From NCBI GenBank assembly GCA_946699565.1, contig CAMPDW010000007.1, positions 1 to 64,000 on the forward strand: 64,000 bases of DNA, given 5' to 3'. The notes under the pieces were generated by a model. The model searched no databases. It saw nothing but the letters and a program-made list of their open reading frames with translations, and was not told where the DNA came from. Origin of the DNA: an uncultured Commensalibacter sp. (GTDB lineage Bacteria; Pseudomonadota; Alphaproteobacteria; Acetobacterales; Acetobacteraceae). How positions within the stretch are numbered: position 1 is the stretch's first letter; every line of letters starts with the position of its first letter. This document shows positions 58,641-64,000 of this stretch, one piece after another. A program made the translations under genes and the position numbers.

Positions 58641-58798
58641 TTTTTCACCTTATCTTATACCAAAATATTCTACTATTTCTTATCCATTATGAAGAATAAT
58701 TAATATAAAAAATTTCCAAATGTTCGATAATAATTCAACTATAATTTTATCTATTTTATTATCTTTTTTGAACATGGACTTAAATTCAATATTCATTA

Positions 58799-60424
58799 TT
58801 ATCGTTGACTGATTTTTATTTGCCGTGCAACTTTTTCAGCTATTTTAATACCGTCAATAGCGGCTGACATGATTCCCCCAGCGTATCCAGCACCCTCACC
58901 AGCAGGATATAATCCAGATGTATTTACACTTTGCCCATTATCCAATCTTGGAATTCTAATTGGAGAAGAAGTACGTGTTTCAACCCCTATCATCACTGCA
59001 TCTGCAAAATTAAATCCTGTTAATTTACGATTGAATGCAGGTATAGCTTCCTGAATCCCTTTTACAACAAATGAAGGTAATATCTCGATAAGGTTACTAG
59101 ATTTAACCCCAGGTTTATAGGATGGGATAACTGATCCCATTACTTGAGTTGTTTTTCCAAGGATAAAATCCTCTACCCGTTGAACAGGTGCTTTATAATT
59201 TCCACCCCCCAATTGAAAAGCTTTCCGCTCAAGTTCCCTCTGAAAAGCAATACCAGCCAAAGGATGACCTGCATAATCTCGTTCTGGCTGAACACCAACT
59301 ACAATTGCAGCATTTGCATTTCGTTCAGCCCGAGAATATTGGCTCATTCCATTTGTTACGACCCCTCCTTCTTCCGAAGCTGCAGCAATCACAATGCCGC
59401 CTGGACACATACAAAAAGAATATACTCCACGTTTATCATAATCATGATGAATTAATTTATAATCGGCCGCTCCCAGCGATGGATGTCCTGCTTGTGAACC
59501 AAAACGTGCCTTATCAATCAAAAATTGAGGATGTTCAATTCTAACTCCTATGGAAAAAGGTTTAGCATGAATTTTCACCCCATCTTCATAAAGGATTTGC
59601 ATCATATCTCTTGCACTATGCCCCGTTGCAAGAATAATATGATTTGCTGCTATTTCTTGTCCATTTGTTAATCTCACCCCGACAACATGACGATTTTTAT
59701 CCATCAAAATCTTTTGTACCTGGGCATTAAATTGATATTGACCACCATAAGATTCAATTTCACCTCTAATTTTTTCAACCATACTGACTAATCGAAACGT
59801 GCCAATATGAGGTTTTGAAAGATAAAGAATTTCATCTGGAGCCCCAGCCTTTACAAATTCAGTTAAAACTTTATACCTATAATGATGCGGATCACTGATT
59901 TGGGTATGAAGTTTACCATCAGAAAAAGTTCCTGCACCACCTTCACCATATTGAACATTACTTTGTGCATTAAATTTTGATTGACGCCAAAATGCAAATG
60001 TATCAACTGTTCGTTCCTTTACAGGTTTACCACGTTCTAAAATTAAAGGACGCAATCCCATTTGCGATAATAATAATCCTGCCATAAAACCACAGGGACC
60101 AGCACCAATAATAATAGGCGAAATATAACCTTCTTGATTAGCAATTTTCTCACCTTCTTGATAAGATACAACAAATTGATACTGAACTTCTGGGGCTTTT
60201 TGTACGGTTCGATCCAATTGATGATCTTTTAAAAAAACAGTTTCATCTTTAACCACGCAATCTATAGTATAGACAAACTGAATATATCCACGACGACGTG
60301 CATCATAACCTCGTCTTACAATATGATATTCTATTGGTGCTTGTTGAAGACGATTTTGTAAAATATGTTTTAAATCTGTTTCATCATGATCTAAAGGCAA
60401 TTTTACTTCTGTGATTCTGATCAT
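58799..60424 (-). CDS. COG2509-type FAD-dependent dehydrogenase
   Basis: This 541-residue flavoprotein has an N-terminal domain of about 100 residues with VRRGYDARRRGYIQFVYTID. The FAD-binding IIIGAGPCGFMAGLLLSQMG and LILERGKPVKERTVDTFAFW follow, then NVQYGEGGAGTFSDGKLHTQ (a strong COG2509 mark), FCMCPGGIVIAAASEEGGVV, ETRTSSPIRI and LYPAGEGAGYAGGIMSAAID. The family is conserved but its reaction is not established. The length is typical. It appears to be a single gene. Confidence 0.88.
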   Translation of the reverse strand: MIRITEVKLPLDHDETDLKHILQNRLQQAPIEYHIVRRGYDARRRGYIQFVYTIDCVVKDETVFLKDHQLDRTVQKAPEVQYQFVVSYQEGEKIANQEGYISPIIIGAGPCGFMAGLLLSQMGLRPLILERGKPVKERTVDTFAFWRQSKFNAQSNVQYGEGGAGTFSDGKLHTQISDPHHYRYKVLTEFVKAGAPDEILYLSKPHIGTFRLVSMVEKIRGEIESYGGQYQFNAQVQKILMDKNRHVVGVRLTNGQEIAANHIILATGHSARDMMQILYEDGVKIHAKPFSIGVRIEHPQFLIDKARFGSQAGHPSLGAADYKLIHHDYDKRGVYSFCMCPGGIVIAAASEEGGVVTNGMSQYSRAERNANAAIVVGVQPERDYAGHPLAGIAFQRELERKAFQLGGGNYKAPVQRVEDFILGKTTQVMGSVIPSYKPGVKSSNLIEILPSFVVKGIQEAIPAFNRKLTGFNFADAVMIGVETRTSSPIRIPRLDNGQSVNTSGLYPAGEGAGYAGGIMSAAIDGIKIAEKVARQIKISQR

Positions 60425-61023
60425 TTTTATAACTTAATCTCTCGAACCTAATTTGTATATAATATGAACAATAACGCTTTTAAAATTTAAGATTACGATT
60501 TTTAATGACATATATATTTTTTAAACGAAAATAAAAGACTTTAATTTTTTATAATTAAAAATAACAATAGTTTGTAAAAAAAGAGAGAAAGTTATTCACT
60601 AAATTATAAAAATAATAAAAAACTAATTCATTTCACGAAAAAATTAAAATCTAAATTGTAATAATTATTTATTCCTTAACATATAAATTAAAAAAAGACT
60701 GGAAATAAAAATTTCCAGTCTCAATAAATTGATCTTTTAAAAAAAATTATTATAATATTCCACTAAAAATTATAATTTTTAAAAAAGATATCAAGAGATT
60801 TAATCAATAAAAATAAATTAAGATGAATTTTAATAAAAACAAGTAACATTTTCTTTAATATATATATTGCTGTATAATTTTAAAACCTTATAAATTAAAC
60901 TTTAAATATTTATTTATGCAGAAAAATTGAAAAAATTAAATTAAATAATTTATTTAAATAACTTAAAATAAAATTCTCTGATATAATTCTTCATTCATTT
61001 AAACAATTAGTAAGGAATCTATT
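60425..61023. other. A+T-rich intergenic region with an orphan terminator
   Basis: About 600 bases between the divergent FAD dehydrogenase and the first cation transporter. The only structure seen is the hairpin at 60690-60721. No coding trace was found. Confidence 0.45.
60690..60721 (-). terminator. Orphan minus-strand terminator
   Basis: AGACTGGAAAT-AAAA-ATTTCCAGTCT is a perfect 11-bp stem, followed on the minus strand by six T. No annotated minus-strand gene lies within 300 bases to its right, so it may end a small RNA starting between 60722 and 61010. Confidence 0.6.
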
Positions 61024-62004
61024 TTGCACATATCGGATCATTCAACACATAACCCGAGTGTATGCAATCATGATCATAACCATGATCATTCTCATCATCA
61101 TGATCATAATCACCACCACCATGTTCCCCAATCTTTTGGCAAGGCTTTTGCTATTGGAATAAGCCTTAATATTATTTATATCATTGCTGAAACTATTTGG
61201 GGTATTCTTGCAAATTCTCTGGCATTAATCGCAGACGCTGGACATAATCTTTCCGATGTTTTTGCACTCGCAAGCACATGGGGGGCGTCTTATCTTAGTC
61301 AAAAAAAACCTTCTTTAAATTTTACTTATGGTTATCGTCGCACTTCTATTCTGGCCTCTCTAGGAAATGCGATTTTATTGTTAATCGTCATCGGAGGGAT
61401 CATTTGGGAATCTATAGAACGTTTTTATCGTCCCGCCCCTGTCGCTGGCAAAACCGTTATTTTTGTAGCCTTACTAGGTGTTATTATTAATGGTATTACG
61501 GCATTAATGTTCCAATCGGGTCAAAAAGAAGACCTTAATATTAAAGGTGCTTTTTTACATATGGCCTATGATGCCTTATTATCGTTAAGTGTTGCAACAA
61601 CAGGTATCATTATTCTTTTCACACATTGGAATATTCTCGACCCAATCATCAGTCTCATTGTTGCCATCATTATAGTTTGGGGAACATGGTCCTTATTAAA
61701 AGATTCAATTACATTAGCAATTGACGGAGTACCAAGTAATATCAATGCAAAAGCAGTTGAAACCTACTTGCGTTCTCTTCCCAATATTATCGATTTACAT
61801 GACTTACATATATGGGCAATGAGTACAACTGAAACAGCTTTAACAGTTCATTTGGTTAGTAATGGTATCCAACATTCAGATCAATTCCTTAACACCATTG
61901 CACAACAGTTAAAACAACGGTTCCATATTGGTCATTCTACATTCCAAATAGAACAAAAAAATACAGCAGATTTTTGCAATCTAGCTAATAATGAATCTGT
62001 TTAA
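61024..62004 (+). CDS. Cation diffusion facilitator, CzcD/ZitB type
   Basis: This 326-residue exporter of Zn2+ or similar metals starts at a TTG at 61024 with AAGGA nine bases upstream. The N-terminus is a His-rich metal-binding tail (DHNHDHSHHHDHNHHHHVPQ). Six membrane helices follow, with the transport site HNLSDVFALAS in helix II ('LIADAGHNLSD') and HMAYDALLSL in helix V. A C-terminal cytoplasmic domain has DLHDLHIWAMSTTETALTVH. Features match ZitB/CzcD. The second CDF gene follows on the same strand after 155 bases. Confidence 0.9.
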   Translation: MHISDHSTHNPSVCNHDHNHDHSHHHDHNHHHHVPQSFGKAFAIGISLNIIYIIAETIWGILANSLALIADAGHNLSDVFALASTWGASYLSQKKPSLNFTYGYRRTSILASLGNAILLLIVIGGIIWESIERFYRPAPVAGKTVIFVALLGVIINGITALMFQSGQKEDLNIKGAFLHMAYDALLSLSVATTGIIILFTHWNILDPIISLIVAIIIVWGTWSLLKDSITLAIDGVPSNINAKAVETYLRSLPNIIDLHDLHIWAMSTTETALTVHLVSNGIQHSDQFLNTIAQQLKQRFHIGHSTFQIEQKNTADFCNLANNESV

Positions 62005-62159
62005 ACTCATTCTATAGGTTAATAAAATACATGAAGTATTATAAAATCATAAAACATTTCAAGATAATAATTTTCTTTTGCTAAGCTTTATGTAATAATT
62101 AAACAAATAAACCTTTACTTAAAATCAACGATCCAAGTTTCCGTTACATACCTTAATTT

Positions 62160-63032
62160 ATGATTTTAAAAATAATTCAAAATAAAAAAATCCTCTTTAG
62201 CCTTGGCAGTTTTTTTATTAGTATTTTTGTCTTTTACCTAAAATATCTAGCATGGAAAACGACCTTAAGTATTGCTTTCTATTCTGATATGTTAGAAACA
62301 ACAATTAATATTTTTGCAGCACTTTTTGAATTAATTGTCTTAGTTATTGCTTCTCAACCCCCTGATAAAAACCATACCTACGGCCATTACAAAGCAGAAT
62401 ATATATCTGCAGCAGCAGAAGGGTTATTAGTATTAATTACATCTACACTCATTTTATATGAAGCATGGCAAGGATGGAAAAATCCACATTTTCCAATAGC
62501 CCCTTTAACTGGAATAATTTTAAATGGAATAGCTGGATTAGTGAATCTTTTTTGGGCCATTATTCTTATAAATATTGGTAAAAAATATTGCTCTCCCGTC
62601 CTTATCGCAGGCGGTCAACATGTTTTATCCGATGTTTGGACAACCCTTGCTCTAATATTCGGATTTATATTAATCCCGACACTACATTGGGTTACACTTG
62701 ATGTAATTATGAGCTTCTTAATTGCCTTAAATATTTTACGGATAGGGTTTCAAATTATAAAAAATTCAATTAATGGCTTAATGGATAGAGCCCCTGATGC
62801 CAAAACGATTTCCTATATCTATGAAATTATTCAACAAAATGCACCTGAGGCAAAAGAATTTCATATGGTTCGCTTTCGTCAGGTTGGTAATTTAATCTTC
62901 ATCGATTTTCATTTAGTCGTTTCAGGAGATATGAAAGTCTATGACGCTCATAAAATATGTGATCGTATTGAACATGCTTTACATAAAGTTCTTGGAAATG
63001 TATCCATCAATATTCATGTTGAACCTGAATAA
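62160..63032 (+). CDS. Cation diffusion facilitator, FieF-like
   Basis: This 290-residue CDF protein without a His-rich tail has the helix II site as SDMLETTINIFAALFELIVL and the DKNHTYGHYKAEYISAAAEG loop. The helix V site is GGQHVLSDVWTTLALIFG, and the C-terminal domain has FHMVRFRQVGNLIFIDFHLV. The Asp/His pattern (SD...T, H..SD) is that of FieF-type Zn2+/Fe2+ exporters. The ATG has no strong binding site. It probably shares a transcript with the preceding CDF gene. Confidence 0.88.
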   Translation: MILKIIQNKKILFSLGSFFISIFVFYLKYLAWKTTLSIAFYSDMLETTINIFAALFELIVLVIASQPPDKNHTYGHYKAEYISAAAEGLLVLITSTLILYEAWQGWKNPHFPIAPLTGIILNGIAGLVNLFWAIILINIGKKYCSPVLIAGGQHVLSDVWTTLALIFGFILIPTLHWVTLDVIMSFLIALNILRIGFQIIKNSINGLMDRAPDAKTISYIYEIIQQNAPEAKEFHMVRFRQVGNLIFIDFHLVVSGDMKVYDAHKICDRIEHALHKVLGNVSINIHVEPE

Positions 63033-63053
63033 TTACAAAGTCTTTAATCATAT

Positions 63054-64000
63054 TTATTTTTTTTCTGCTAGATCAATCAAAATAATATAACCCGTTTCAG
63101 TTCCAATAATTAATAAACTACCCACTTTATTAAATTGTAAAGCTGTAATTTCGCCGATGGATTTTTTGCTTCCTAAATTAATAGGAATAACTTTTTCATC
63201 GGTAATTCCGATCAATAAAATACTACCATCTAAAAAACCTGCTGCAACCATATCATATGAAGGATGACAATCAACAATCATACAACAGCTTCCAGGAATA
63301 CCAGGTAATTCTATCGGAGGTTTTCCTATAGGACCTCCATCAAAAAATTTCCATAAAACAACAGGCTCTGCACCACTTGTTGACAACCACTTTCCATCCG
63401 CTGAAAAACTTAAGGATTTTACTTTGGTTGGATACCCACTCATTCTCATATTATGTCCATCGGATATGCGCCAACCATGTAAATCATGATCTTGCATTGA
63501 CGTCACCAATGCTTCTTCTCTGGGGTGTAATACAACCCCGATATGACTACCTTTCCAAACAAAATCCTTAATTTTATGATTTTCTTTATGATCCGTAGAC
63601 CATAAAGTCGCACCATTATAATAAGAGCTCGCTATTTTTGTTCCATCCAAACTAAAAGTAAGATCACTGACACTTGAAGAATGTTCAAAAATAGCAAAAA
63701 CCTCTGTAAAGTCATCTTTATATAAATAAATTTCTTTTCCAGTAATAAAAGCTATTTTTTTTTGTTTCCCTTCTTTATCAGACCATGAAACAATTTTCTC
63801 AATCCATCGTTTAGACTGCAAAATTTTTTGTGGCTCTTGTCCTGGCACAATCCTTACTAACGTGTTATCATCTCCAGAAGTAATAAATCCTGAACAATTC
63901 ATATCCTGTGATAAAGATAAAATTCCACCTTCATGAGGTTGAATCCTATACCATTGATCTGGATCATGAAGATAATTTAAAGGAACAATCCATAAATCTC
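63054..64000 (-). CDS. WD40-repeat protein (partial, start beyond the window)
   Basis: The frame is open from the window edge (reading DLWIVPLNYLHDPDQWYRIQ) to the stop at 63054, at least 314 residues. Beta-propeller repeats recur about every 40 residues, with 'LSFSADGKWLSTSG', 'LTFSLDGTKIASSYYNGATLW', 'VLHPREEALVTS' and 'LQFNKVGSLLIIGTETGYIIL' as the strand pairs. An internal ATG at 63902 is not the start, since the repeat pattern continues upstream. Single-propeller WD40 proteins of this kind occur in acetic acid bacteria; the role is unknown. It converges on the second CDF gene, with 21 bases between the stops. Confidence 0.82.
   Translation of the reverse strand, partial: DLWIVPLNYLHDPDQWYRIQPHEGGILSLSQDMNCSGFITSGDDNTLVRIVPGQEPQKILQSKRWIEKIVSWSDKEGKQKKIAFITGKEIYLYKDDFTEVFAIFEHSSSVSDLTFSLDGTKIASSYYNGATLWSTDHKENHKIKDFVWKGSHIGVVLHPREEALVTSMQDHDLHGWRISDGHNMRMSGYPTKVKSLSFSADGKWLSTSGAEPVVLWKFFDGGPIGKPPIELPGIPGSCCMIVDCHPSYDMVAAGFLDGSILLIGITDEKVIPINLGSKKSIGEITALQFNKVGSLLIIGTETGYIILIDLAEKK

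Noticed and set aside
1..64000. CRISPR arrays, rRNA genes, complete insertion sequences
   Set aside because: No regularly spaced repeats, rRNA-like blocks, or transposase with terminal inverted repeats were seen.

Overview
The window is strongly A+T-rich, with dense intact housekeeping operons separated by long A+T-rich gaps and by many genes broken by stops and frameshifts. Gene content (MetY, PckA, AmtB, a thiOSGEF cluster, gatCAB, CynS, a GlxA-type regulator, a COG2509 FAD protein, and prophage genes of the kind seen in acetic acid bacteria) suggests an alphaproteobacterium of the Acetobacteraceae. A low-GC, insect-gut lineage such as Commensalibacter would fit. This is inference from protein resemblance. 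The class III ribonucleotide reductase and the extensive pseudogenisation fit a host-associated, often oxygen-poor lifestyle.

Layout. (a) 1-14400: a decaying myovirus-type prophage on the minus strand, read right to left: terminase, portal, DUF2213 protein, decoration protein, major capsid, connectors, a sheath remnant fused to the baseplate plug, hub, baseplate J, DUF2612 protein, tail fibres. The head genes from 6933 to 9857 are still open; terminase, portal and nearly all tail genes are broken. (b) 14590-21669: a GlxA/AraC-type regulator, a class A acid phosphatase, and a two-peptide export locus: two paralogous double-glycine-leader, glycine-rich peptides followed by a CvaA/HlyD-type adaptor and a CvaB-type C39 peptidase/ABC exporter. 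(c) 21837-26940: a secreted Cys/Lys-rich protein, AmtB, CysE, a GT61-like glycosyltransferase and RlmB. (d) 27073-30515: tRNA-Tyr followed by a wrecked type ISP restriction-modification gene, bounded on the far side by a 16/17 copy of the tRNA 3' end (a fossil att site). (e) 30646-38800: VOC protein, MetY, PckA, a dead GH32 sucrase, and a small phage-like cluster (ssb, a 178-aa protein, a divergent XRE repressor, a MarR-like regulator). (f) 38988-46085: thiOSGEF, cynS, and an anaerobic RNR operon in which the glycyl-radical end of NrdD is a separate 61-aa gene, with a candidate NrdR-box pair upstream. (g) 46530-53170: ruins, including an ArgO/LysE exporter, a phage fragment, an MmeI-like methyltransferase and a GIY-YIG nuclease, ending at tRNA-Ser. 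(h) 53483-64000: gatCAB, a dead YnfA, a GNAT, an FAD dehydrogenase, two cation diffusion facilitators and a WD40 protein running off the edge.

How the parts work together. The two peptide genes and the C39 exporter form the best candidate for an undescribed active system: a two-peptide microcin or secreted-peptide locus with no obvious immunity gene. The split NrdD with NrdG and NrdR boxes forms a regulated anaerobic dNTP module. Two separate restriction islands, each beside a tRNA gene, are both dead, so loss of defence genes looks like a general trend here.

Pseudogene limits are approximate, because frames were joined by eye. Family names come from recognising sequence patterns, without database searches.
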